A stretch of 64,000 nt of DNA. Origin: Fructilactobacillus florum DSM 22689 = JCM 16035. GTDB lineage: Bacteria; Bacillota; Bacilli; Lactobacillales; Lactobacillaceae. Shown here piece after piece: positions 16,959 to 24,607 of this stretch (position 1 is its first letter; every line of letters starts with the position of its first letter). Location: contig NZ_AYZI01000007.1 in the NCBI RefSeq assembly GCF_001436645.1, positions 1 to 64,000 on the forward strand. The letters run 5' to 3'. The notes beneath the pieces were generated by a model. The model was not told the origin of the DNA and ran no database searches. It was given only the letters and a program-made list of their open reading frames with translations. The translations under genes were made by a program, and so were the position numbers.

Positions 16959-17897
16959 TTGGAAACCATCACCTTGATCGTCCCCTGCTATAACGAGCAG
17001 GAATCAATAAACTTATTTTATCAAACTGTCGAAAAAGTTTTTGCCAAGTTGAATGCTACAACCACCAAATATGAAGCAGATTACTTATTCGTTAACGATG
17101 GCTCATCTGACAAAACTGAGCAAATCTTGCAAGAATTACACCAGCAACATTCAGCAACTGTTCATTATATTTCTTTCTCCAGAAATTTTGGCAAAGAAGC
17201 CGCTATTGCCGCTGGTTTTCGCAATGCTGGCGGTGATTATGTTGCTTTGATGGATGTTGACCTGCAGGATCCGCCAGAACTACTCAGTCAGATGTTAGAA
17301 ATTATTAATACCGGCGAATATGACTGTGTTGGTTGCGTGCAAACCAGTCGTAAACAAAACCCCATCCGAGCCTTTCTATCATCATCATTCTATAAGGTCA
17401 TCGATAAGTTATCGGACGTTAAAATCAAACAGAACGTACGTGATTACCGATTAATGACGCGGCGTTATGTCGATGCAGTCAACCAACTCACCGAATACAA
17501 TCGCTTTTCTAAAGGAATTTTTAGTTGGGTTGGCTTTCAAACTAAATATATTGAATATCCTGGTCAACCCCGAGCAGCAGGTGAAAGCCATTGGTCGCTT
17601 TGGCAGTTAATTAACTATTCAATCGAAGGTATCATCGATTTCTCAGATGCCCCCCTTCGAATTGCTACCATTATTGGTGGTATCTCCTGTGTTTTAGCAG
17701 TCATCGGGATTATTTTTGTTATCGTGCGGGCGATTTGCTTTGGAGGAGCCGTTGCCGGTTGGCCATCACTGGTCTCTATCATCTTGTTAATTGGCGGAAT
17801 TCAACTATTTTGTCTAGGGATTCTTGGTCAATATATTGGCAAAATCTATCTTGAAACTAAGCACCGGCCACAATATTTAATTAAGGAGCAGCAATAA
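16959..17897 (+). CDS. GT2 polyprenyl-phosphate glycosyltransferase (GtrB/CsbB type)
   Basis: A 312-residue membrane-anchored family 2 glycosyltransferase expected to move a sugar, usually glucose or N-acetylglucosamine, from a nucleotide donor to undecaprenyl phosphate. The catalytic domain has VPCYNEQESI, VNDGSSDKT, SFSRNFGKEAA and DVDLQDPPELL (the D-x-D-like motif); two C-terminal transmembrane segments follow (about 235-300). Start is TTG at 16959 with AGGAGG upstream. The next gene overlaps its stop and encodes the matching GtrA flippase, so the pair feeds an extracellular glycosylation step, possibly of teichoic acid. Confidence 0.88.
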   Translation: METITLIVPCYNEQESINLFYQTVEKVFAKLNATTTKYEADYLFVNDGSSDKTEQILQELHQQHSATVHYISFSRNFGKEAAIAAGFRNAGGDYVALMDVDLQDPPELLSQMLEIINTGEYDCVGCVQTSRKQNPIRAFLSSSFYKVIDKLSDVKIKQNVRDYRLMTRRYVDAVNQLTEYNRFSKGIFSWVGFQTKYIEYPGQPRAAGESHWSLWQLINYSIEGIIDFSDAPLRIATIIGGISCVLAVIGIIFVIVRAICFGGAVAGWPSLVSIILLIGGIQLFCLGILGQYIGKIYLETKHRPQYLIKEQQ

Positions 17898-18328
17898 TGA
17901 CTAAACTGCTCGCCCTCTACCACAAGCACCGTGATGTGCTTCCATATTTATTTTGGGGCGTCGCCGCTACGGTTTTTAATATCGTTGTTTTTTCACTCTT
18001 ACGACAATTTACCCCGCTTAATTATGCTATTAACTATACGATCGATTGGGTCTTGACGGTGTTGTTCGCCTTTTATACCAATAAGTACTTTGTCTTCCAC
18101 GCCGAGCACCACTCCCACCGCGAATTTTGGCACCAACTCATCACCTTTTTTGGTGGACGATTCGTAACTTTCTTGATTGGGATTGCGATTTTAGCGACCG
18201 GAATCCAGCTACTCGGCTTCCAATCTGGATTTGGCCAGGACATGGTAAACATTTTTCAAAACATTGTGGTAATCATCGTGAACTATTTCTGGTCTGTGAT
18301 GATCTCATTTCGCAATCAATCTTCATAA
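17897..18328 (+). CDS. GtrA-family flippase-like membrane protein
   Basis: A 143-residue protein with four transmembrane segments of the GtrA family (PF04138). The family features FWGVAATVFNIVVF at the start and NKYFVF in the middle are present. It is thought to flip the polyprenyl-phosphate sugar made by the GT2 enzyme. Its ATG overlaps the upstream stop (TAATG), so the two are translationally coupled. No membrane-embedded transferase that would use the flipped sugar lies next to them. Confidence 0.85.
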   Translation: MTKLLALYHKHRDVLPYLFWGVAATVFNIVVFSLLRQFTPLNYAINYTIDWVLTVLFAFYTNKYFVFHAEHHSHREFWHQLITFFGGRFVTFLIGIAILATGIQLLGFQSGFGQDMVNIFQNIVVIIVNYFWSVMISFRNQSS

Positions 18329-18348
18329 ATTACTGGTGGAGGAATTCA

Positions 18349-18531
18349 ATGTCAGCATTCATCAATTTCCTATTTAATTTACTGCGGATTATCTTATTGG
18401 CAATCGGCGTCTTCTTCATGGTTGTATTTAGTTTCCTAGCGTGGCTTTGGTATAAAATTTTCCATGAACAGCGTACCCAACCATTCGGTGGAAAGAACAC
18501 CACCTCAGAAGGTCGCCGTCGCGTCAATTAA
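18349..18531 (+). CDS. Small single-span membrane protein (60 aa)
   Basis: A 60-residue protein with one transmembrane segment of about 27 residues (LLRIILLAIGVFFMVVFSFL) and a short basic cytoplasmic tail ending GRRRVN. GGTGGAGGAATTCA directly before the ATG is a strong ribosome binding site. It is the third gene of the GT2-GtrA run, 20 bases after gtrA, and ends just before a terminator. Upstream codons in the same frame are open, but that part overlaps gtrA and has no ribosome binding site. Function is unknown; it may be an accessory part of the glycosylation system. Confidence 0.7.
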   Translation: MSAFINFLFNLLRIILLAIGVFFMVVFSFLAWLWYKIFHEQRTQPFGGKNTTSEGRRRVN

Positions 18532-18547
18532 CCCCGTTTATTAAGTC

Positions 18548-18599
18548 AAAAGGGAGCCGCTAGCTTGGTTATAAAACCAGGTCAGTGGCTCCCTTTTTA
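18548..18599 (+). terminator. Terminator of the GT2-GtrA operon
   Basis: AAAAGGGAGCC pairs with GGCTCCCTTTT; the loop holds a second small stem (TGGTT/AACCA). A T run follows. Confidence 0.88.
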
Positions 18600-18635
18600 A
18601 GTCTTCATCATAACGATCAACACTTAATTATAAGT

Positions 18636-18677
18636 AAAAAGACAATTTCCACCGCATAGGTAAAAACTGTCTTTTTT
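18636..18677 (-). terminator. gntP terminator
   Basis: On the minus strand AAGACAGTTTTTACC pairs with GGTGGAAATTGTCTT using three G-T pairs, followed by TTTTT. It lies just after the gntP stop. Confidence 0.8.
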
Positions 18678-18687
18678 AACGTTTAAA

Positions 18688-20046
18688 TTAGCCGACAAAC
18701 ATGTTTAAAATCAAAACAACAATCAATCCAGTTACCGAAATAACTGTTTCCAAAGTGGTCCAGATTCCTAAGGTTTGTTTGAGATCTAAATCAAAGTATT
18801 CTTTAAACATCCAGAAACCAGCATCATTAACATGTGAAGCAGCAAGCGAGCCAGCTCCAATTGCCAATGCCATCATCACCGGACTCACATTGAGAGTATG
18901 CATCAGTGGTGTAACTATTCCAGCAGCGGTAATCCCAGCAACCGTAGCAGACCCCAATGAAACTCGGAGTACAACAGCAACTAGCCAACCTAGAATAATT
19001 GGTGATAATGATGAATGCATCATCAGCTGTTTAACAGCATCACCAACCCCACCGTCTAGAAGGACTTGTTTAAAGGCCCCACCACCACCAATTACCAATA
19101 ACAACATGGCAATTGATTTCACGGAAGTTACAATACTGCTGGAAATATCTGTCATCGTTTTTCCACGATGAAAACCCATCGACCAGATGGCAAACAACAG
19201 CGCCACTACCATAGCAATCATGGGATTACCTAGCATAGTAATGATTGCATCAAATCCTTGCGGTTTAGCAACTGCTTTCCCACCGTGAGCAACCAACTGA
19301 TAAATCGTGTTGATAGCCATGAAAATGGCAGGCAATAACGAAGTTAGTGCTGATAAGCCAAAACTTGGAGTTTCGTCAAGATTGTACTCTTTTATTTCAC
19401 CAAAGGCAGGCAAACTTTTTTTCACTACAAATGAATCTGGAAAGAAGCGCCGAATAACTCTAGTCCACAACGGACCAGCAATAATCACACATGGAATAGC
19501 TACAATGATCCCAAAGAGCAAAACTTCACCAATATTTGCATTTAAGGCCGTTGCCACCGCCGTTGGAGCTGGTTGTGGTGGTAGAAATCCCTGTGTAGCC
19601 GAGAGGGCAGCTGCCATTGGAATCCCTAGGTAGAGAAACGGAACATCTGCTTCTAAAGCAACTGCAAACACGATCGGTGTCAACAATACCATTCCGACCT
19701 CAAAGAATAGAGACATCCCAATAATAAAGGATGCAACCACGATTGCCAGCTGCAAACGTTGCTTTCCAAACTTTTGGATCAGTGTCTCAGCAATCCGATA
19801 CGAACCTCCTGCATCAGAAACTAAGCGTCCAATCATGGCTCCAAAACCAAAGACCACCGCTAGTTCCCCAAGGGTGTTCCCAATCCCAGTCTTGATCGCT
19901 TCAGCAATCGAAGCTGGATTCATGCCCAGACCGAGGGCTACTAAAATTGCGACCACGATTAGGGACACGAATGTATTTAATTTCAATTTAATTATTAAGA
20001 AAAGCAATAAAGCAATTCCTAAAATCAAAACAACAAATGGCATCAT
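18688..20046 (-). CDS. gntP: Gluconate:H+ symporter GntP
   Basis: A 452-residue secondary transporter of the GntP family, with 12 or more hydrophobic segments. Family stretches include FGFGAMIGRLVSDAGGSYRI, FFEVGMVLLTPI, FLPPQPAPTAVA and SHVNDAGFWMFKEYF. It imports gluconate, which the kinase encoded at 24608-26164 would phosphorylate for the 6-phosphogluconate/phosphoketolase route. AAGGAG precedes the first of two adjacent ATG codons (20046). It is monocistronic, with a promoter that overlaps a cre-like site. Confidence 0.92.
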   Translation of the reverse strand: MMPFVVLILGIALLLFLIIKLKLNTFVSLIVVAILVALGLGMNPASIAEAIKTGIGNTLGELAVVFGFGAMIGRLVSDAGGSYRIAETLIQKFGKQRLQLAIVVASFIIGMSLFFEVGMVLLTPIVFAVALEADVPFLYLGIPMAAALSATQGFLPPQPAPTAVATALNANIGEVLLFGIIVAIPCVIIAGPLWTRVIRRFFPDSFVVKKSLPAFGEIKEYNLDETPSFGLSALTSLLPAIFMAINTIYQLVAHGGKAVAKPQGFDAIITMLGNPMIAMVVALLFAIWSMGFHRGKTMTDISSSIVTSVKSIAMLLLVIGGGGAFKQVLLDGGVGDAVKQLMMHSSLSPIILGWLVAVVLRVSLGSATVAGITAAGIVTPLMHTLNVSPVMMALAIGAGSLAASHVNDAGFWMFKEYFDLDLKQTLGIWTTLETVISVTGLIVVLILNMFVG

Positions 20047-20088
20047 TCGTCTTTCTCCTTTTTTAATTTCTCGAAACTTTACTAATCA

Positions 20089-20117
20089 AGTATAGATGTA
20101 TTCGCTTACATTGTCTA
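20089..20117 (-). promoter_or_regulatory. gntP promoter with overlapping cre site
   Basis: Minus strand: TAGACA (20112-20117), 17-base spacer, TATACT (20089-20094). The spacer holds TGTAAGCGAATACA (20097-20110), which fits the CcpA consensus TGWAANCGNTNWCA at 13 of 14 positions. A cre site between the -35 and -10 elements normally gives carbon catabolite repression. Confidence 0.7.
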
Positions 20118-20182
20118 CTATAAAATTTTGAATTTCTGCATATGTTAGAATAAGAGCATGCAATCAAAGGAGGATTTCCACT

Positions 20183-20944
20183 ATGAGCAATAACAAATAT
20201 TGTATTAACTGTGGCAAGTTAATTCCGGCTAATTCGGAATTTTGTCCCTATTGTTCAACGAAACAACCAGCATTAGCTCCAACGAGGGTCAGCGAGCATG
20301 CTGCTAGCAAACGCTATTGTCCCGCCTGTGGTCATAGTATTCCACAGTACGTCAAATTCTGTCCCCACTGTGGTGCCGAACAACCAACTAACAGCCAAAC
20401 TGCTGGCAACACTAATCCCAGTGCCGCTGCCAAAATGGGGGCTCAACCAAAAGCTAAGCGCCCGCGACCCCAGCGGCGCTCACATTTCTGGCGAAACTTT
20501 ATCATTATCGTAGTAATCCTATTACTGGGGATGATTGCGTACTTTTCCTACCAAAACTTAGTGGCTCAGCGCTATAATTCTGGACCAAAGGCAGCTCAGG
20601 GGGTCGAGAAAGTGATCATCAAACTTGAGCAACCTAAGAATCAAAACGGTAACTCTAATTCTACAGACAATAATGGGCAATCAGGAACCAATGTCAAATG
20701 GAATCCTAGCAGTCAAAATATTGACGTGACGGTACCAAATAGTTCTCCGATCACCAAAAGTGTTGATGCTAACTCACCGGCCGTTTGGAACGGAGTGGTC
20801 AGTGGGCTTCAAGGTGTGTCTAAAGTCATCAGTACTGGTTCTTCGAATGATGACTACTCGAACATCAAAGTTGTCCGCACCAGTGACAATCGCCTACTGC
20901 TCCAAGTCGACAAAGGGCAAGTCCTTTACAACATTCGTAAATAA
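20183..20944 (+). CDS. Membrane protein with two N-terminal zinc ribbons
   Basis: A 253-residue protein with two Cys4 zinc ribbons in its cytoplasmic N-terminus (CINCG...CPYC, about 7-26; CPACG...CPHCG, about 46-64). A proline- and lysine-rich linker, one transmembrane segment (about 106-127, IIIVVILLLGMIAYF) and an extracytoplasmic, Asn/Ser-rich region of about 125 residues follow. This layout is common in lactobacilli, with no assigned function; it suggests a sensor or scaffold across the membrane. AAAGGAGG precedes the ATG. It is monocistronic. A second protein with an N-terminal zinc ribbon is the PrsW-like protease at 30581-31822. Confidence 0.75.
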   Translation: MSNNKYCINCGKLIPANSEFCPYCSTKQPALAPTRVSEHAASKRYCPACGHSIPQYVKFCPHCGAEQPTNSQTAGNTNPSAAAKMGAQPKAKRPRPQRRSHFWRNFIIIVVILLLGMIAYFSYQNLVAQRYNSGPKAAQGVEKVIIKLEQPKNQNGNSNSTDNNGQSGTNVKWNPSSQNIDVTVPNSSPITKSVDANSPAVWNGVVSGLQGVSKVISTGSSNDDYSNIKVVRTSDNRLLLQVDKGQVLYNIRK

Positions 20945-20955
20945 TCTCCTAACTA

Positions 20956-20997
20956 AAAACCAATCCGCGAGGTACCACCTCTGGATTGGTTTTTTTA
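20956..20997 (+). terminator. Terminator after the zinc-ribbon gene
   Basis: AAAACCAATCC pairs with GGATTGGTTTT, with an inner GAGGT/ACCTC stem, then a T tract. Confidence 0.9.
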
Positions 20998-21035
20998 GTT
21001 CAATAAATGATTGCTATCGGTGTTAATGCTCGTCA

Positions 21036-21203
21036 TCATTTGAATTTATTAATCAAAAAAATCATCAGTAAGACCCCGACCAAAAAAACAATCAGTAAGC
21101 ATAGGTAAAGGATAATTAACGTTAAAATGAGCGGTAAAATAAATAATTTACTAATAACGAATCCCAAAATAAACACCAAAATTGCCGACAAGATAATCGA
21201 CAT
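21036..21203 (-). CDS. Small two-span membrane protein (55 aa)
   Basis: A 55-residue, almost entirely hydrophobic protein, apparently two membrane helices, with a basic C-terminus (INKFK). AGGAGG lies eight bases before the ATG at 21203, which is the main support. Downstream of it lies only the convergent terminator of the zinc-ribbon gene. No family is recognised. Confidence 0.65.
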   Translation of the reverse strand: MSIILSAILVFILGFVISKLFILPLILTLIILYLCLLIVFLVGVLLMIFLINKFK

Positions 21204-21303
21204 AAAATGTTACCTCCTACGATTTTTTCTAATTGATATTAGCTAGCTATTCATTAATCAGCACGACCGTGCCTGCCACATGTTACAGCTGCTAAGCTAA
21301 ATA

Positions 21304-21376
21304 TGACCCCACTCAGACTCGAACTGAGATCGACCGCTTAGGAGGCGGTTGCCCTATCCAGTTGTGCTATGGGGCC
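21304..21376 (-). tRNA. tRNA-Arg (anticodon CCU)
   Basis: A 73-base cloverleaf read on the minus strand. Acceptor GGCCCCA pairs with TGGGGTC (one G-T), the D-arm is GCAC/GGGC with one mismatch, the anticodon stem ACCGC/GCGGT encloses CTCCTAA (anticodon CCU, for AGG codons), and the T-arm CTCAG/CTGAG encloses TTCGAGT. The discriminator is A and the CCA end is not encoded. It lies 52 bases downstream of the helicase gene, in the same orientation. Confidence 0.95.
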
Positions 21377-21428
21377 AGCAAACTGTTTCCTATTTTCTCA
21401 TGAAAACAGTAGCCCGTAAAGTTCAGAA

Positions 21429-22655
21429 TCACCTGCGAGGACGACCCTTGTTTTTACGGTCTCGTTGTCGGTGCTTTTTATGCGTTGGCTTGTGCTTGAC
21501 CGAAACTTCCTGATTAAGCTGATTGACTGGTGGCTTAACTGGTTGCGGTCGCTCTGTCACCAGTTGTTTTTCATAATACGTCATGGTCACTGGCTCATAT
21601 CCGACTGGTCGAATCAACTTTTTTAAATCCCGCAAATCATGGTCATCTCCAAAATTCAAAACTAATCCAGGTTCTCCCATCCGACCAGTCCGTCCAACTC
21701 GATGAACATAAGTGGTCGCTGACCGAGGAAGATCATAATTAATCACTGCTGGGAGTTTGGAGATGTCTAAGCCCCGCGCTGCTACATCGGTGGTTAATAA
21801 GAAACGTACCTGTCCCTTGCGAAAACCCGTCAAAGCACGCTCGCGTTGTAATTTGTTTTCGGCACCACTAAGTTTCGCCACCGGGACCTGACTCTGGTGG
21901 TTAAAATAATTATAAGCTCGATTGAGCGTCTCACTCTGATTAAAGAAAATCAACGCTTTAAAGTTGGAAATTCCAGCTAGGCGTTGCAAAACACCATTGC
22001 GGTTAGCTCGTGCAACGCGAAACAACCCATGGCGAACGGGACCTCGGGTTTGGTCTTGAGCTCTTACATCGATGACGGTCGCGGGCTTCCCCATCACCGG
22101 TTCAAGTTCGTGCAGAATGGGGCTATCAGTTGCTGAAAAGTAGGCCACCTGAACCTTCCGTGGTAAGGCAGCTAAGATCTGCTGAACCTTAGCCAAACTA
22201 TCATCTTGTAACAAATCATCAGCCTCATCAATCACTAAGGTATCCATTGCCGTTGCTTTGAGTTTTCGCTCCGTCAGCAAACTTAACACCCGCCCTGGCG
22301 TACCAATTATCACCTCAGGGCGACGCTTTAACTGTTCCTGCTGGCGTTTGACATTAGCTCCGCCGATTAGTGGCAAAATCTTGGCTTGAAACGGCCGCGC
22401 CCAAGTACGGGCAACCTCAGTTACCTGGATGGCTAATTCCTGTGACGGCTCCAAAATAATTGCTTGAGTGCCCGCTCCTGCTAAGACATTAGCTAAAATT
22501 GGCATTAAAAAGGCTAGGGTCTTCCCCGATCCTGTCGGAGATAAGCCAACCACATCACCTTCTCCGTTAATCATTGGTTCATACATCGCCGTTTGGATCG
22601 CAGTGGGCTGTTGATATCCTGCTGCTGCAAACTGCTGTTCGAATTGTTCTAACAA
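21429..22655 (-). CDS. DEAD-box RNA helicase
   Basis: ATP-dependent RNA helicase of 408 residues. Motifs: Q-motif region YQQPTAIQ, Walker A SPTGSGKT, TPGR, DEADD (motif II), FSAT (motif III), TTDVAARGLD and HRVGRTGRMG (motif VI), then a short, very basic tail (KHKPTHKKHRQRDRKNKGRPRR-like, written here only as a motif class). The open frame begins with ATG at 22670, but GGAGGA lies inside its first codons, seven bases before a TTG at 22655. That TTG is the more likely start. It probably acts in ribosome assembly or mRNA turnover, like CshB-type helicases; the exact ortholog is not clear. Confidence 0.88.
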   Translation of the reverse strand: MLEQFEQQFAAAGYQQPTAIQTAMYEPMINGEGDVVGLSPTGSGKTLAFLMPILANVLAGAGTQAIILEPSQELAIQVTEVARTWARPFQAKILPLIGGANVKRQQEQLKRRPEVIIGTPGRVLSLLTERKLKATAMDTLVIDEADDLLQDDSLAKVQQILAALPRKVQVAYFSATDSPILHELEPVMGKPATVIDVRAQDQTRGPVRHGLFRVARANRNGVLQRLAGISNFKALIFFNQSETLNRAYNYFNHQSQVPVAKLSGAENKLQRERALTGFRKGQVRFLLTTDVAARGLDISKLPAVINYDLPRSATTYVHRVGRTGRMGEPGLVLNFGDDHDLRDLKKLIRPVGYEPVTMTYYEKQLVTERPQPVKPPVNQLNQEVSVKHKPTHKKHRQRDRKNKGRPRR

Positions 22656-22672
22656 AAATCGTTCCTCCATAA

Positions 22673-23665
22673 TTATTGGGGATAACTAATCCCCGCACTT
22701 GCTGCTAACCGGTCTAATACCTGATTGACCTGTTTCATCAGTTGGCGCTCCCGATTTCCACGTTCCTTAGCGATTCGCGTGTTCGGCTGCTCCAATAAGG
22801 CAGCAAAATCAGTCATTTCTGGAATCATCGGGTTATCACGATAAGCGGGACTCAACTGTTGCTGTTCCTTACCAGTAAAGTAGTCCGCTTGGGTAAATTC
22901 ACCAGCATTATCAATGGTAATTAGTTGTCGGCCACCATAAATTTCAGAAGCCTGATTAGAAAAACTAATTTTACTAAAATTTAAGATAACCGTAAACCCA
23001 TCATATTCTAAACGAGCAGTTCCCTTACCATCGACCCCGGTTTTGATCCAAGTCGGATAATAAAATTGCTGCTGAGGAACTCCAAACAATGCGACTGCAT
23101 CATAGATCGGATAAACGCCTAGATCAGTTAGTACCCCACCGCCAAACTTACGATTGAAGACATTTGGTAGCTCGCCAGCAAGCACCTGACCATAACGCGA
23201 TGAATATTGACTAAAATTGAATTCCGCTCCCTCAACGTGATCCCACGTCGCCAACTGTTGCTCGACGGCTTTAAAAGCTGGCATATGAACGTTCCGGGCG
23301 GCTTCTAACACCTGCAGATCTGGTTGCCGTGCCTGTTCATCAAGAATCATCTGTAACTGGTACGGTGATAACACCGCCGGTTTTTCAACAATCACATTTT
23401 TGTGATGCCGCAACGCTTGCAAAATCTGCTGAAAGTGGAGACTATTAGGTGAAGCAATATAAACCGTATCGACCTGCTCATCGTTGAAAAAATCAGTTAA
23501 ATTGGTATACGAACGCTGTCCAGCATGATCATGCGCAAATTGTGCTGCTGTGGCACTGTGACGTGAATATACAGCCTGCAGACGATATGCTCCGATCGTT
23601 GTTGCTGCCTCCAACATTCGCTCCGTAATCCAGTTAGTCCCAATCGTTCCTAAATTAATCATCAC
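22673..23665 (-). CDS. Gfo/Idh/MocA family oxidoreductase
   Basis: NAD(P)-dependent dehydrogenase-like protein of 330 residues. The N-terminal Rossmann fold has LGTIGTNWI, and the family lysine-proline motif is present as VIVEKPAVLS (about 91-100). The C-terminal alpha/beta domain includes GGGVLTDLGVYPIYDAVALFG. The substrate, probably a sugar or a cyclic polyol, cannot be assigned. GGGAGGGG precedes the ATG. It lies three bases from the helicase start and 12 bases from the GH25-like gene on the same strand, so the three are probably co-transcribed. Confidence 0.85.
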   Translation of the reverse strand: MMINLGTIGTNWITERMLEAATTIGAYRLQAVYSRHSATAAQFAHDHAGQRSYTNLTDFFNDEQVDTVYIASPNSLHFQQILQALRHHKNVIVEKPAVLSPYQLQMILDEQARQPDLQVLEAARNVHMPAFKAVEQQLATWDHVEGAEFNFSQYSSRYGQVLAGELPNVFNRKFGGGVLTDLGVYPIYDAVALFGVPQQQFYYPTWIKTGVDGKGTARLEYDGFTVILNFSKISFSNQASEIYGGRQLITIDNAGEFTQADYFTGKEQQQLSPAYRDNPMIPEMTDFAALLEQPNTRIAKERGNRERQLMKQVNQVLDRLAASAGISYPQ

Positions 23666-23677
23666 TGAACCCCTCCC

Positions 23678-24451
23678 TTATTCAACCTGAGGTAATTTTT
23701 GTGCATAGTGCTTCCATTGTAACTTATTTCCCAAAAAAGCGGTCATCCGATAGCCACTGGCAGCACCGTCAGGATAGTATTGTTGGTTATCAGGAAGCGT
23801 GACGAAGCGGGCTGGATGACTTGATTTGCCAAGTTCTCCACAAAATTCAGTGTGCGCAATTCCCCGCAGCGCACGATAATTTTCCGCCTCAGTTTGAATT
23901 ATAACCGGTCGCTGGTATCGGTGAAATAAATCTTGCGTAAATTGCTCCACTCGACGCCGTAGTTCTTGGCGATTAACGTTAGCTGCAGTGTAATTATCAT
24001 AGTAAGCAATGTTAATCATCAGTGGTAATGAACCCCGCTTTTTTCCAATCGTTTTAATTAAATTTTGTTCCTGATCCCGAATATTTGCCGTAAATGAGTA
24101 TTGATGATAAACACCGATCTGCATTCCCGAACCAAGGCTGCGCTCATAATTATTGCTAAAATCATCATCCGTCAATGTGCCCCCCTGAGTTGCCCGCAAA
24201 TACACATATTTAACACCATGGCGTGCAGCCTGATTAAAGTCAACGTACGCTGACGTCTGATCAAGTTCCAAACCACGAACCGGATATTTTTGTAGAAGTG
24301 CCTGTCTGACTTCTCGTTGGTGCACCATGCGCCAACCGACTAGTCCGACCAAGATGATCCCGATCGCTAGTAGCAGCCCAAGAACCGTCCAATATTTTTG
24401 GCGCTGACGCTGCCACTGACGATTTCTCATGATTCTTGTTTCCGTTACCAT
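23678..24451 (-). CDS. GH25-fold membrane-anchored protein lacking catalytic acids
   Basis: A 257-residue protein with an N-terminal transmembrane anchor (about 22-40) and an extracellular glycoside hydrolase family 25 domain. The fold is clear (YPVRGLELDQTSAYVDF, VKYVYLRATQGG, GVYHQYSF, PVIIQTEAENY). In active GH25 muramidases the strand after the linker reads P-x-x-L-D-I-E-Y-Y, with Asp and Glu as catalytic acids; here it reads PLMINIAYY (Asn147, Ala149), and the first family Asp (G-x-D-x-S) is Glu. It is therefore probably not a lysozyme. GAGG lies six bases before the ATG at 24451; a longer start at 24463 is possible. It may bind peptidoglycan. Confidence 0.75.
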   Translation of the reverse strand: MVTETRIMRNRQWQRQRQKYWTVLGLLLAIGIILVGLVGWRMVHQREVRQALLQKYPVRGLELDQTSAYVDFNQAARHGVKYVYLRATQGGTLTDDDFSNNYERSLGSGMQIGVYHQYSFTANIRDQEQNLIKTIGKKRGSLPLMINIAYYDNYTAANVNRQELRRRVEQFTQDLFHRYQRPVIIQTEAENYRALRGIAHTEFCGELGKSSHPARFVTLPDNQQYYPDGAASGYRMTAFLGNKLQWKHYAQKLPQVE

Positions 24452-24511
24452 TTTATGCCTCATCTAATCTTTAAAATTTCCTTTATCTTAGCACGATTAT
24501 TTTGCTCCTGC

Positions 24512-24553
24512 TTGAAGTCCCACGCGCTTTTCAATATAATGAAAGCGTTACAA
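24512..24553 (+). promoter_or_regulatory. gntK promoter with cre site
   Basis: TTGAAG (24512-24517), a 17-base spacer and a perfect TATAAT (24535-24540). TGAAAGCGTTACAA (24540-24553) starts at the last base of the -10 box and fits the lactococcal CcpA consensus WGWAARCGYTWWMA at 13 of 14 positions. It covers the transcription start, so CcpA binding would repress. Confidence 0.75.
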
Positions 24554-24607
24554 CAACTTGCTCGTTGAGTTGTCCAGCATAAAATTAGCTAATTAAGGGG
24601 AAATATT

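Noticed and set aside
23678-24463. Annotating an active GH25 lysozyme
   Set aside because: The two catalytic acids are replaced by Asn and Ala in the aligned strand.
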